A DNA stretch of 64,000 bases, taken from NCBI GenBank assembly GCA_026545225.1, contig CM048853.1, positions 17,362,755-17,426,754 on the forward strand, written 5' to 3'. The stretch's first letter is position 1, and every line of letters begins with the position of its first letter. Below are positions 33,183-45,385 of the stretch, piece after piece. A model generated the notes under the pieces. That model saw only the letters and a program-made list of their open reading frames with translations. It searched no databases and was not told the DNA's origin. The position numbers and the translations under genes were made by a program. Origin of the DNA: Cornus controversa (Eukaryota > Streptophyta > Magnoliopsida > Cornales > Cornaceae).

Positions 33183-34487
33183 ATGCTAGGTAGACGGTCC
33201 TTGTCACTTCCATTGCTTCCGTGTAATATTGAACTTGAAAAACCACTTAGACAACGTAGAGCAACCTCTAGGGACCCTATATTGCCTAGGACTGAAAACA
33301 TGGACCCAAATGAGAGACAACCTCCCGGACTACCTCCTTTTAATCATGAACAACCACCTCCACCACCACCTCCTCAAGGAGAGTTGCTTATGGACTTTTA
33401 CCTTCCGACTACATTTGAAGTACCTTCATGTATTCAATTTTTGGATGTAGCGGCAAATCAATTCGAAATAAAGTCCTCCACCATCAATCTTCTTAATAGC
33501 TTCCATGGTCTCCCTAATGAGGATCCATACCGGCACTTAGATTACTTCCTTTCCGTGTGTTCCACTATCCGTGTACCACACTTTACGGAGGATGATCTAA
33601 AGCTGCGTATGTTTCCATTCTCCCTAAAAGATAAAGCTAGGAGTTGGTTCAATTCCTTAGAACCTAACTCAATCCATTCTTGGGCGGAGATGCAAATAGA
33701 GTTCTTAAAAAAATACTTCCCAATGGGAAAGATGAGTGATATTCGGAGAGCAATCATCGGATTCACCCAAATTGATCAAGAACAATTTTATGAGACGTGG
33801 GAGAGATTAAAAGACCTTCTTAAATCTTGTCCGCATCATGCTGTCCCAAAATGGCAGCTAGTGCAAAGTTTTTATGATAGGGTGAGTGAGCAACATAGAC
33901 AAATGATAGACTCCGCGTGTGGAGGTGGATACCTTTTGAAAAGCCCCGATGAGGCATGGAAACTTTTTCAAACCCTAAGCAACAATTCAGCTCAACACTC
34001 CTCCACTCGCAAAGGGAAGGCCACCCAACCTTGTAGAAGAGTGCATGAAATTTCACGGGTAGATGAGGTTGTCATGCAAGTAGAAGCCTTATCCCGAAAA
34101 ATGGACCTAATCATGAAAAATGGGCTACCTACTCCAAGCCAACCTGTTCAAAATCAGGAAGGATGTTCGTTTTGCTATAGTACTTCACACTTCGTGCGAG
34201 ATTGTCTTATTGCCGGGCAATCTCCCGATTATGCTCAAGAGCAAGCGAATGCCTTGTACTCTAAACAAATAAATGATCCATATTCAAATACGTACAATCC
34301 TGGTTACAAGAATCATCCGGCTTTTTCATGAAAACCTCAAGAATCAAGTCCCTCTTTTCAAGGGCAGAATTCTTTCAATTCCCAATCTCAACAGCCTCAG
34401 TATAGGCCGAATCCTCAACCTTACCATCAAAGATCCAATTACCAACAACCACCACCTCCTCCGAGAAGCCAAGGCTTTGAAGAAAGA
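33183..34487 (+). pseudogene. gag: B2 gag
   Basis: The start chosen is 33183 (MLGRRSLSLPLLPCNIELEK), as in B1 and in line with MQGRRS of family A. An upstream ATG at 33141 is leader sequence. A proline run is at residues 55-64. The gag domain holds FSLKDKARSWFNSL, FLKKYFPMG and ETWERLKDLLKSCPHHA, and the zinc knuckle is CSFCYSTSHFVRDC. The P/Q-rich tail reaches the next part at 34488. It is nearly the same protein as B1. Fossil. Confidence 0.92.
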
Positions 34488-37260
34488 GTGATAAGCAATC
34501 TTGAGGCTAATACCCATTTATTGCAAACTCACTCTCAATCAATCTCTAAGCTGGAAGCTAATGCTCAATCTATGGTTAGGTTAGAAGCTCAAATCGGGAA
34601 ACTAGCCAATGCCCTAAATAGAAGGGAGGAAGGTAAGTTGCCGAGTCAACCGGTGGCGAATCCTAAGGGTGTTCATATGATTGAAGATCCATCATCTTCA
34701 TCTTGTAATGCTCCTCCGGAGCAAGTTCAATCAATCACCACCTTAAGAGTGGTAAAGTCATCAATTCCAAAGTAGGGAAGGAAGAGAGAAAGGAATCCCA
34801 AGAGCAACCCAAAAATCCAAAGGAATCCCATTTAAATCCAAATGTTTTTCCTTTAAATCCAAATGTGCATAACATCCCATTAAATCTAAAAAGAAAGGCA
34901 AGTGAAGTTGTGTCGTCATCAATTCCAATTCTTGACACTTCTTTTGAACCTCCAGTTCCTTTTTCGCAAAGATTGAAGAATCCTTCGCATTTTGGGAAGC
35001 AAGGAGAGAAAATCCAAGACATGATGGAGATCTTCAAATACGTAAAGATAAATCTCCCTTTCCTTGATGCTATCCGGCAAATTCCCTCCTATGTTAAATT
35101 CTTGAAGGACTTGTGCACTCAAAAGCGCAAATCTAGGAATAATGCTCCTAAGAAAGTCCTCTTAACTGAGCACATAAGCTCCATTTTCCAACACCAAGCC
35201 CCTCCTAAATTCAAAGATCCGGGTGCTCCGACCATTTCGTGCACCATCGGAAATCAATCTTTTGAAAAGGCACTTCTTGATTTAGGGGCTAGTGTCAATT
35301 TGCTTCCATTCTCAGTTTACCAACAACTAGGTTTGGGGGAACTTAAGTATACCACAGTTGTGTTGCAACTTGCCGACCGCTTGGTGAAGCAACCACGTGG
35401 CATCATTGAGGATGTAATCATTCAAGTGGACAAATTCTACTTTCCGGTGGACTTCATAGTCCTTGACACGGAACCGGTCCAAAATCCTAATCGACATATT
35501 CCTATCATTCTAGGTCGTCCATTTTTGGCCACGGCAAACGCTTGCATTAATTGCCGAACTGGAGTGATGGACATCTCTTTCGGGAATATGAAAGTCCGCT
35601 TGAACATCTTCAATGCTTCCCACCACACATCCGAAGACGAAAGTGAGTGCTTTTGTGTCGATGTAGTGGAGGACCTTGTTCAAGAAGCACTTCCTTCTAT
35701 TCTTTCTAAGGATCCTTTAGAGGCATGCCTAAATCACTTCAACTATGATGATTTTGACATTGAGCAATCCATTTGTGAAGTCAACTCAATGCTCGATGTC
35801 ACTACTGTCATAGATGTGCCTAAATGGAGAGTTCCAAAAGAACCCTTGCCCCCTTTGTCCAAAACTTCCCAAACTCCTTCTCTAATTTCCCCACCACAAC
35901 TTAAGCTCAAGCCTCTACCGGCTACACTCCAGTATGTTTTCTTGGGCGCTAATGAGACCCTTCCAGTCATTATTGCTTCCAATCTCACCAATGATCAAGA
36001 GATGGAACTCATAAAGGTGCTAAAAGAGCACAAGAAAGCAATAGGATGGAGTGTGGCAGATCTTAAGGGAATAGACCCTTCTATTTGTATGCACCGCATA
36101 CACTTGGAAGAGGATGCAAAGACCTCAAGGGAGGCACAACGTCGATTAAATCCAAATATGAAGGACGTTGTAATGAAGGAGGTGGTGAAGTTACTAGATG
36201 CGGGAATTATTTACCCCATCTCAGATAGCAAGTGGGTTAGTCCCACTCAAGTGGTTCCAAAGAAGTCCGGTATTACGGTGCAACCAAATGATAAGGGTGA
36301 ATTAGTTCCCCAACGCACCACCACAGGATGGAGAGTGTGCATTGATTATCAGAAATTAAATTCAGCCACTCGGAAAGATCACTTCCCCCTCCCATTTATT
36401 GATCAAATATTGGAGAGATTAGCCGGGCAAAGTTTTTATTGCTTTTTAGATGGATATTCCGGCTATAATCAGGTGGCTATAGACCCAAGGGACCAAGAGA
36501 AAACCACCTTTACATGTCCCTTCGGCACATTTGCTTATAGACGCATGCCCTTTGGGTTGTGCAATGCACCAGCGACTTTTCAATGGTGTATGATGTCTAT
36601 CTTTTCGGACATAGTGGAAAAATTCTTGGAAGTGTTCATGGATGATTTTTCCATTTTTGAGCCTTCATTTGAATCATGCCTCCAAAATCTATCCTGTGTT
36701 CTCAAACGATGTCAAGAGACCAACCTAATTCTTAGTTGGGAAAAAAGCCATTTTATGGTTCAAGAGGGTATTGTCCTAGGGCACATTGTGTCTAAGAGAG
36801 GAATCGAAGTTGATAAAGCCAAGGTTGAACTCATTTCCAAACTTCCTCCACCATCAACGGTGAGAGAGATTCGTTCATTCCTTGGGCATGCGGGCTTTTA
36901 TCGCCGTTTCATCAAAGACTTTAGCAAGATCTCTCGACCTTTGTGTCGCCTTCTTGAAAAAGAGTCTTGCTTTACCTTTGATGAAGCGTGCCTTAACGCT
37001 TTTGAAAAACTCCGCACCATGCTCACAACCACTCCAATTCTAATCCCTCCAAATTGGGATCTCCCATTTGAGATCATGTGTGATGCATCCGATTATGCCA
37101 TGGGTGCGGTCTTAGGGCAACGAGTAGACAAACTGCCACATGTCATCTACTACGCAAGTAAAACCCTTTCTGAGGCTCAAATCAATTATACCACAACGGA
37201 AAAGGAGTTGCTTGCAGTAGTATTTGCATTAGACAAATTTTGAGCTTATCTATTAGGTTC
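34488..37260 (+). pseudogene. pol: B2 gag tail, protease, reverse transcriptase, RNase H
   Basis: A helical repeat (SISKLEANAQSM) and a charged spacer are followed by the protease (LLDLGASVNLLPFSVYQQLG; ILGRPFLATANACINCRTG). Next come RT with [53 protein letters not shown] and FMDDFSIF, then [27 protein letters not shown] and RNase H with [15 protein letters not shown] and [12 protein letters not shown]. One long open stretch (34865-37243) covers most of it, so decay is slight here. The domain order is that of Ty3/gypsy. Part of a broken element. Confidence 0.94.
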
Positions 37261-38384
37261 AAAGGTCATTGTCTATTCGGACCATGCTGCCCTCTGGCAT
37301 CTTTTGGCCAAAAAGGACACCAAGCCTAGGTTGATCCGATGGATACTCTTGTTGCAAGAGTTCAATTTTGAGATTAGAGACAAAAAGGGAACAGACAATG
37401 TGGTGGTTGACCACCTTTCTAGAATTCTTGTTGAATCCCTCCATAATTCCATTCCAGTTTGTGAATCCTTCCCGGATGAACAACTCTTTGTCATTTCTCA
37501 AGAAAGTATCCCTTGGTATGCGGATGTGGTTAACTACTTGGCAACCCGTAAAATACCATCTTCTTGGACCAAGCAAGAGAAGGATCGTTTTCTCTCCCAA
37601 TCACGATCATATTATTGGGACGATCCTCAATTGTTCAAATATTGCCCCGATCAAATAATTCGAAGGTGTGTACCCAACAGTGAATTCCAAAGCATTCTCA
37701 AGTTTTGTCATACGCTTGCTTGTGGGGGACACTGTAGTGCTAAGAAAACCGCAACAAAAATTCTTCAATGCGGATTTTTCTGGCCGACACTTCATCGGGA
37801 TGGATATTCATTCTGCCGCTCTTGTGAGCGATGTCAGCACCTAGGCGCGATGTCTCGAAAGGACATGATGCCTCTCAACCCTATTCTTATTATTGAGATA
37901 TTTGATGTGTGGGGCATTGACTTCATGGGACCATTTCCACCCTCTACTGGTCATGAGTACATACTTGTGGTGGTGGACTATGTATCTAAATGGATAGAGG
38001 CCGTTGCTACCAAAACCAATGATCACGCAGTCGTGGTTAAGTTTATTCAAGAAAATATCTTTAGCCGGTTTGGTACACCTCGAGCCCTCATCAGTGACGG
38101 AGGTAAATATTTTTGTAACCGGTTCCTTCGAACCTTGCTTACCAAATACTCTGTCACACACAAAGTAGCCACCCCATACCATCCTCAAACTAGTGGCCAA
38201 GTAGAGATATCCAATAGGAAGATTAAGAACATTCTTGAGAAAACCGTTCGGCCTGACCGGAAAGATTGGTCATTGCGACTAAATGATGCATTATGGGCAT
38301 ACCGAACCGCCTACAAAACTCTCATTGGAATGTCACCTTACCGGTTGGTCTATGGCAAAACGTGTCATCTTTCGGTTGAATTGG
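37261..38384 (+). pseudogene. pol: B2 RNase H end and integrase, up to A junction
   Basis: [20 protein letters not shown] and VVDHLSRI end the RNase H part. The integrase zinc finger ([24 protein letters not shown]) and the DDE core follow: [51 protein letters not shown]. The B sequence stops at about 38384 (CHLSVEL), where family A sequence on the other strand begins. Fossil. Confidence 0.92.
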
Positions 38385-38528
38385 ACTTGTGGTCACTTTT
38401 TCTTCTTCTTTCTTCACACCCACCTTATTGTCAATTATTTTCCCACTTCTCAAAGTGGTAATGGCTTGAACTTGCTCATGGTGTGGGTTGCTTGTGGAAG
38501 CTTGCATCCCTCTTGGATTAGCAATTGG

Positions 38529-39974
38529 TTAACTAGGGAGCTTCCCTTCTTCTCTTCTGCATAGTGAAGTAGCAAGCTGTCCAAACTGAGATTTCAGTTT
38601 GGCAATGGATTGAGAATGCGAGTGCACTAGCTGAACTGTAGATTGTACTGTTGCTGCAGTAGCTTGCACTGTCTCTATGAGAGAATCAAGCTTGTCAAAT
38701 TTAGACAAGGTAAGTGTCAGCTTGTCTTCAATAGCAGAAATTCTTTGGGCCATAGGACTTTGTGTTTGATATTGCTGTTGAGGCACAAAAGTCCTAGGTT
38801 GATATGATGGTTGCATTGCTGCCCCTTGGTTACTGTAAGAAAAACCAGGATGGTTCCTCCATGTGGGATTGTAAGTATTACCTCGTGGAGGATTCATTGG
38901 TCCAGTGAAAGTAGCTTGAACTTGCTCATGTTGAATATCAAAAAATTGCCCCACCGAAGGACAATTGCTCATGTTATGCATAGGACTAGAGCAAAATTCA
39001 CAAGGGCCTAACAATGAAGAATTTGAAGCAGAAGGAGTTTGATTGGCAGCCATGATTGCTGCCACCTTCTGTGCAATTAAATCAATATCAGTTGGTATAG
39101 CTTCTGAAGTACCAACCTCAAAAATCCCATCAGTCTTCCTTATAATGGCAAGTCTGCTAGAACGAGTAGAGGACACATGTTGTAGAGAGTTGTCACTAAG
39201 ATTTTCAAATAAGGTCCATGCATCTTCTTCACTCTTCAACATAAAAGTACCTCCACATGACGCATCAACCATCTGTCTGTTGGCTTCTGTGAGCCCTTCA
39301 TGAAAACTCTGCACTAGTTGCCACTTAGGAACTTGATGATGGGGACACTTCCTAAGAAGGTCCTTGAATCTTTCCCATGTCTCATAAAATTGTTCCCCCT
39401 CATGTTGGGAGAAACCAGTGATAGCACGTCTGAATTGATTGGTCTTCCCTATCGAAAAATACTTCTTGAGAAACTCATGTTGCATCTGAGTCCAAGTCGT
39501 GATAGAACCAGCCGGTAGGGAGTTAAACCAATACTTTGCTTTGTCTTTCAGAGAGAATGGAAAAAGTCTCATTCTGAAAGCATCTTCAGAGAAGTTGTGA
39601 ATTTTTGTAGTTGAGCACACTTCAATGAAGTCATCCAGATGCTTGTAAGGGTCTTCTTGAGTCAGCCCAAAATAAGATGGTAGCATCTGAATAATGCTGG
39701 ACTTGATCTCATAATTCTGTGCTGTGACATTAGGCAATTGAAAACCTGCTGGCGAGGTATATGTCTCACGAACATAGTAGTCCCTCAGCAATCTAGCTCT
39801 TTCTCCATCAGCATTAGGAACAAGGTCGTTATTCCTCTCTTCTGCCATGTCTTCAATTAATTCTTCCTCTTGCACAATTGTATCAACAGGGATGTTCCTC
39901 TGTTGTCTAAGAGTACGTTCAGGCTCAGGATCAAGAGGTATCAAAGGATCAGTTACAGAACGACGACCTTGCAT
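38529..39974 (-). CDS. gag: Family A gag, second tandem copy
   Basis: Near-identical to the copy at 48143-49651; only about four residues differ in the shared length. Same start MQGRRSVTDPLIPLDPEPER, gag domain and zinc knuckle CEFCSSPMHNMSNC. The sequence runs on to the junction with B2 at 38385, so the unit ends just past gag. Its own LTR and primer site (40097-40114) lie directly upstream. Confidence 0.9.
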   Translation of the reverse strand: MQGRRSVTDPLIPLDPEPERTLRQQRNIPVDTIVQEEELIEDMAEERNNDLVPNADGERARLLRDYYVRETYTSPAGFQLPNVTAQNYEIKSSIIQMLPSYFGLTQEDPYKHLDDFIEVCSTTKIHNFSEDAFRMRLFPFSLKDKAKYWFNSLPAGSITTWTQMQHEFLKKYFSIGKTNQFRRAITGFSQHEGEQFYETWERFKDLLRKCPHHQVPKWQLVQSFHEGLTEANRQMVDASCGGTFMLKSEEDAWTLFENLSDNSLQHVSSTRSSRLAIIRKTDGIFEVGTSEAIPTDIDLIAQKVAAIMAANQTPSASNSSLLGPCEFCSSPMHNMSNCPSVGQFFDIQHEQVQATFTGPMNPPRGNTYNPTWRNHPGFSYSNQGAAMQPSYQPRTFVPQQQYQTQSPMAQRISAIEDKLTLTLSKFDKLDSLIETVQATAATVQSTVQLVHSHSQSIAKLKSQFGQLATSLCRREEGKLPS

Positions 39975-40096
39975 ATATTTACCAAAAGCACCTGAAAAGA
40001 AAACAAAAACAAAATTAAAAATAAAATATAAAAATTTCCTAAACTAAAAATCCAATTAAAACTAATTCTGTAAAATCCAATCAATCAAATAGATAA

Positions 40097-40114
40097 TCCC
40101 CGGCAACGGCGCCA
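40097..40114 (-). other. Primer binding site (tRNA-Asp), second A unit
   Basis: The reverse complement reads TGGCGCCGTTGCCGGGGA, five bases after the LTR end. Confidence 0.95.
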
Positions 40115-40119
40115 AAAAT

Positions 40120-41625
40120 TGATTCGTGTGTGAGTGTGACTCAAAAAGTATACCAATTAAAAATTTCCACACTTCGCAATAGAACGAATTCCTTGCAGAA
40201 TAGGGCTATCGAAAGGGGTATCGTACCTCAGGGATTATGGTCTGATGAGTTGGAATACGGAACTAATTCTAATTAAATTTATAAGAAAAGAATTCTGATT
40301 TTTAAACTAATTAAAAAGATAAAATAAAATAAATCAAAGTAAACAAGATAGTGAAGATAATAAGAGAGAAACCTAGGGTGTTTGACTTCACCACTAACTC
40401 CACAATCAATGGTCAATTGAATCAACTATAGGGGAATTACATCATGCATAAGTGGTGTCGGTGGCTACAAGCTCACCTTCATCCGTCAAGAAGATAACAT
40501 ATGATTAAGGCTAAGCCATGGACTATCTTCGATTGGCATGGGCCATCTGCCTAACTACTCTAATCTAGGGTGCAGTATGGTTCATCTTCTCTAGGCATAA
40601 TCCATCAAAGCTCATAACAATATATTCAGTGATTACCATTGTGTAATAATCTCTCTCATGATCACAGAAAATAAGAGGGATTGAGTTCAATAACAACAAC
40701 TAAATATCTAAGACAAGATAAGAAATCATTGAGATTGAATTTACAAGACTTTTATTGCTCAATTCTATAATAAGAATCCTCACAATTACACAATCTATGC
40801 ATGTATATAAAGGTCCCCAATAATTAAAACAATCAAACCATTGATGCTTTGTTAGGGCTACATCAAAACCCTAGTGGATGAACTAGCCGCTCATGGTAGA
40901 AGAAGAAGCTTCAACTGTTGAGGAAGAAGGCATCATCTTCATGAATTATGCGTATGACTATGTTCTCCAATGGCTCTGCAATATGTTTCTGTTCTCTTCT
41001 CAGCCCTCTCAGACTCTCCAATCTCTGTGTAAGCTCTCCCAACTCAGCCTCCAAGTCTTCACTTTATTCTCCAAGAGAATACACCAAAGTCCTAATCCAA
41101 TTAGGAATAAATTAGGGTTTCCCGCAGCACTAATCAGGTGGGTTTTTCCTGCTGACTTCGGCCCAACTTTTGACCCACTAGAAGTCCGATTTACGGAATT
41201 TTCGTAAAATACAAAAGTGTGCAGAATCAAATTTCGTTCAACCAATCGCGAGAAGTATGTCGATTTGAGACTCGGAAATAAGACTTCTGGTCCGTTTTCC
41301 AAAACGGGATTAAGACTGCATTATGCGCAGATTTGGGCTTCAGGCCCGAAACCTTCTTAAGCTGCTGTAATTCTCTTGGACCTCTTTCTTGGGCTGATTT
41401 GAGTTGAAATAAATGGTTGAGTGAATCTCCTTGATGTAGGCTTCATCTCACCATCTTGGATGTCTTCTTTAAAAGCCCAAAAACTTGGTTTTAACTGAAA
41501 TAATCATTAAGGCCCTGAAAATACAGAAAACACTAAAACAAAGTAAAATCACAAAATAATCTATCACTAAGAGAATAAAATACATAAGTTAAGAGGCTAG
41601 AATGCGTAACATTCAACGCCGATCA
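40120..41625 (-). repeat. Family A LTR shared by two tandem units
   Basis: 1506 bp. On the minus strand it runs TGATCGGCGTTGAATG to CACACGAATCA. It is flanked on one side by a polypurine tract (41626-41640) and on the other by a primer site, so it serves two internal regions. Confidence 0.95.
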
Positions 41626-41640
41626 CACCCCCAAACTTAC
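41626..41640 (-). other. Terminal polypurine tract, family A
   Basis: The reverse complement GTAAGTTTGGGGGTG is directly before the LTR start. Confidence 0.92.
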
Positions 41641-42184
41641 ATATTGCTAGTCCCTTAGCAATAGAATAAAACAAAACTAAAACAAAAGAAACTACTAAAT
41701 ACTAACTAAACTACCCAACTCCACTTTCGTGGGAGAAACGATTGCATTTAGCATATGCAACAAGCCTTTAAACCCCTAGGTTCCCCCTAGTGGACGAGTA
41801 TAGTCTCATGAGGGTTTCCAGAAATGTTACCCACAAACATTCAAAATTCTGTTTCAACATTAATTCAAAAAGAAGATTACAATACATAGTCACAAACTTG
41901 CATTCAAGAATAATTCCAAACTTTCAAATTCTATAATTCAAATCAATGGTCCCCATGCATAATTCACATCAACATATCTCAAAATAATCAACTCCAGCTC
42001 CCTCGTGAAAAGTGAACTAGCAGTCATCTCATGTAGTATAACCAAGCTCTGAATCTATTAAGGCACATACACCTTCAACTCACTAGCTCCCCTTATTGAA
42101 ATCATACTTCCCAACATGAATACATGACTTTTCAATTTTTTTTTTTATCATTCTTTTTTTTTCCATTGCTTTATTGGTTGTGCA

Positions 42185-42420
42185 ATGTCTTGATCTATTA
42201 AGCTTTCTGAAAGACCCATGTAGCAAGCTTTCAGTCAGTGACTCCCAAACCAGATGGCTTTAGGGCACTAGGCTTTAAGATACCCCGAAGACCTAATTAC
42301 TCGAATCAGTCAGGCTACAAATCAAGACAACCAATGCTCATCTTTTCTCACCCTTTCACTTTAGACGCGAACACTCCGTGCTTCCTGAGGCATAGAGGCC
42401 CGGTTACTCATGAAAAGGAT
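42185..42420 (-). other. Conserved 3' noncoding block, family A
   Basis: Inverted copy of the block at 52826-53045, homologous to the B and C blocks. The plus strand (antisense to the element) is open here for 80 codons from MTPKPDGFRALG, like the antisense frames in B and C. Confidence 0.72.
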
Positions 42421-42895
42421 CAAATTGATTTGCTTATTCATCACTTTTTTTCTTTTTTCTCTTTTCTTTTCTTTCATTGAAGTCAAGTATAACACATCAT
42501 CGGTACTCATTCTCAAGAGATACTAATTAATATCAAGCATATGTAACTTAATAACTCAAAACCAAAGTATATACCCCATAAGACTATGCTAGTGTGTTTG
42601 TGCAGGTAAGGAAACTAAAATTAATCACTTCAAAACATGTTATTGCAAACCATAATTAAAACCACATAATTCAAACCATAGTTTTCAAAAATTTCAAACA
42701 TACTCAAAAATTGCAAGTTATGCACCTACATAAGGTATTAATCCTTTGAATAATGTCAAACATTCTATCTAAAAACAAAACAAAATAAAATAAAAAACAA
42801 ACTAAGAAAATAAAATAAAATAAAATCCTAATACAAAAAGATTTTCACACCAATTTCCCCCCATATGCAATAAAGCACAAAAATAGGCATCGCCT

Positions 42896-42931
42896 CACCC
42901 CCAAACTTAAACTGTACATTGTCCTCAATGT
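42896..42931 (-). promoter_or_regulatory. Internal hairpin plus polypurine tract, family A
   Basis: On the minus strand ACATTGAGGACAATGT (42916-42931) and then TAAGTTTGGGGGTG (42896-42909). A further AAGTTTGGGGGTG lies at 43035-43047, so this family has three tracts counting the terminal one. Confidence 0.75.
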
Positions 42932-43287
42932 ACTACCAATCAAAGCATAGAGAAGAGTAAGAATGATGTTACCGGGATCATGGAGTAGTGGAAAGAAAAT
43001 AGAGTACATCACTAGTACGAAGGCAATGCAAGCACACCCCCAAACTTGGATGTTTCAACCTGTCAAAACAAACCACTATACCCCAAAGATCAAGGAAAAA
43101 TAATATGGGTGAAAATAAATATGAAAGAGAAAAATCCTAAAAAAAATATAAAATATTTTTTCATTTTTCATATTTTTTTTATTTTTTTCATTTTTTTATA
43201 ATAAAAATCTAACTAAAAAAAAAGAAAAATAAATAGAAGAATAAAAGCTAAAAATAAAATAAAATACAAAAGATTATTAGCTTCCTG

Positions 43288-44496
43288 TCAAGGATGTGGT
43301 GGTGACTGAGCATCTGGATCCAAGTTTGCTTGGCGCATCAGTGCACGCATCATCCTCCTCATCTCTAGTTGCTCTTGGCGAGTGTCACGAAAATGATCCG
43401 CCATCTCTGTTCTCATTGCACCAAACTGTGTGGAGACCTCCGTCTGTAGGGTGCCAAACTGGGCTGTCAACCCAGCAATCTGCCCTTCTAAATATTGATA
43501 ATCATGGCCACCAGCCTGTGCATGCACTTCCTCTTCCTCTGTCTCCATCTCCTCTGGAGGTATATCTACATGCTCTCCTCCCTAGGCCAACCGAGATACC
43601 TCACCAGGCGCCGCTATGACTCTCTGGTGCATATGAGATCGACTCAGGTTCCAGTCATGCGTGCCATAATGAAGATCACGTGGAAAGGCAAGCTCGTCCT
43701 CATGGACTGCATACCCCTGTGACACAAGCAACTGGTGAATAATAGTAGGGAATGGAAACTCCCAGTCACTTGCACTGTCTGGTGCCTTGGCCACAACTTT
43801 GGAATAGAATTTCTCCATCTGGCCCCAGACAATCTGTGGGAATGACAGCCAATGCCCAAAATGTATGGCATATAAGGCTCTGAGGAACTCCTGACGTCTT
43901 TCGGTTTTATGTCCAATTGGACATACATTCTTGAGTAGAACAGCGTCAAGGAACCATAAATGATTTGGCATTGAGGACTTTGAAGCTGTATTCCTTTTCG
44001 GCCCGGAAAATTGGTTGGCACACAATCGTGCAACCACATTGCCTACGGACAACTCATCGGGTAAAGGAGTATAGATATGAGATAAATCAGCTGGGCATTC
44101 ATGAGGACAACCCATGGCAATGGCAATGGATGACATGTCCACTCGAACTATTGTTCCATCGACGGAAGAAGTAAGCACATCCCGCTCATCAGGTGTCGGC
44201 ATTAAGTTCTGATAAAATACCTTGACAAGCCTCGGGTAAATGGTAGATGAGAGTGGAACAAAAATGGATGCCGACCGACGACGACGGATGTCGAAAATCC
44301 CCCATCGTGTCTCGAGAAACATACCATAAAGTTCGGCTATGTCAAACGTTGTTTCGAAATTCAACGCCCTTGGATGCCATCTCTCTTGAATACCTTCTCG
44401 GCGAGATCGTGAAGAACCTGTGGTCGGATCATGCCTCACTCGGCGAGGATTACGTGAACTTGAAGCACCTTGGTGACTTGCTCTCTTTGGTGCCAT
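43288..44496 (-). pseudogene. Family A env-like ORF (plant transposon protein domain)
   Basis: The ATG at 44496 opens MAPKRASHQGASSSRNPRRV, a basic Ser/Arg-rich N terminus that looks like a nuclear signal. The domain shared with B and C follows (YPRLVKVFYQNLM, SKSSMPNHLWFLDAVLLKN, EFLRALYAIHFGHWLSFPQ, VWGQMEKFYSKV). An acidic segment (METEEEEV) and a heptad-rich coiled coil (LEGQIAGLTAQFGTLQTEV, then MRRMMRALMRQ) end it. No signal peptide or membrane helix is seen. The family A version is well diverged from B and C but keeps the plan. Fossil with few breaks. Confidence 0.78.
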
Positions 44497-44905
44497 AGAA
44501 GTAGAATAAGTGTGGTTGAGGAATTAAATCGAACACTTGGTGTGCACAATTCTTTTGTAACCTTCAACCTCCTCTTTTCGGCAATTTTTCCACCCAAATC
44601 GAACAAATGAATGCACCAAATTGATCCCCCAAACTTGGTCTTCAAAAGCCCTCAAAAAGATTTGAACAATTTCTTCAAAGAAAAACTTCACTTACTTTGA
44701 TGTTGAACTTGAAAAAGTGAGAGCTTCCTTTGAGAACTAGTGATTTTTGATCCAATTTGATGTTGAAGTTGATGATGATCAATGTTGAATTCTTGTATAA
44801 TAATCACTAATTGAAGAAATTAGTTTTTCGGATGATGTAGGACTTGAATTGGAGTTCAAAGAGGTCTAGGATGCAAGTAGTAGCAACATAGGAAGATAAG
44901 TGGCC

Positions 44906-44911
44906 TTTATA
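44906..44911 (-). promoter_or_regulatory. Possible internal TATA box before A env-like ORF
   Basis: The minus strand reads GGCCTATAAAGGCCA around here, a good TATA box, about 37 bp after the palindrome cluster and about 0.4 kb before the env-like ATG. A GTAAGTG donor-like site lies near 44690. Confidence 0.5.
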
Positions 44912-44947
44912 GGCCTTAAAAATTCGGGCAGCCCCTCCATGGGCCTT

Positions 44948-45141
44948 GGGCGATCGATCCCCCCAAGGATGGGCGATCGATCGCCCACCTACTGGTGGGG
45001 ATCTTCAAAAAAACATTGGGGCGATCGATCCCCCTTGGCTGGGGCGATCGATCCCCCTCCCGAAGGCCTGTTTGACCCTCCATCGCCCAAGTTCGACCGA
45101 GCCTTGATATTTTTGAGTCTCCATCGCCCAAGGTCGACCGA
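44948..45141 (-). repeat. A-type palindrome array (GGGCGATCGATC) before env-like ORF
   Basis: Four units of GGGGCGATCGATCCCCC type lie at 44948-45058, one of them a full GGGCGATCGATCGCCC, followed by two copies of ATCGCCCAAG-TCGACCGAG type at about 45080-45141. It takes the same place between pol and the env-like ORF as the arrays in B and C. Confidence 0.88.
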
Positions 45142-45385
45142 GAGCACTATTTTTCACCCGTCTTGAGTCCGAATACCTCGGTACACCTCTTGGCATCCTC
45201 CGGAAGTAACTTATACATCAAAAACTCAAAGAAAAACCATTAAAACGCAACTAGAATTGAAGAAAAACTTAAGAAAACTAAAACTAAAAATTAAAATCAA
45301 AGAAAACTAAAGGAAATAAAGTATAGAAATACATACAGAACCTACAATTTAACGTCCGTAGGAGACGATTGACTCTCCGAAGGGA

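Noticed and set aside
38811-39518. Plus-strand ORFs opposite the family A gag (and again at 48503-49195)
   Set aside because: They are shadows of the well-supported gag on the other strand, and duplicates because the locus is a tandem.
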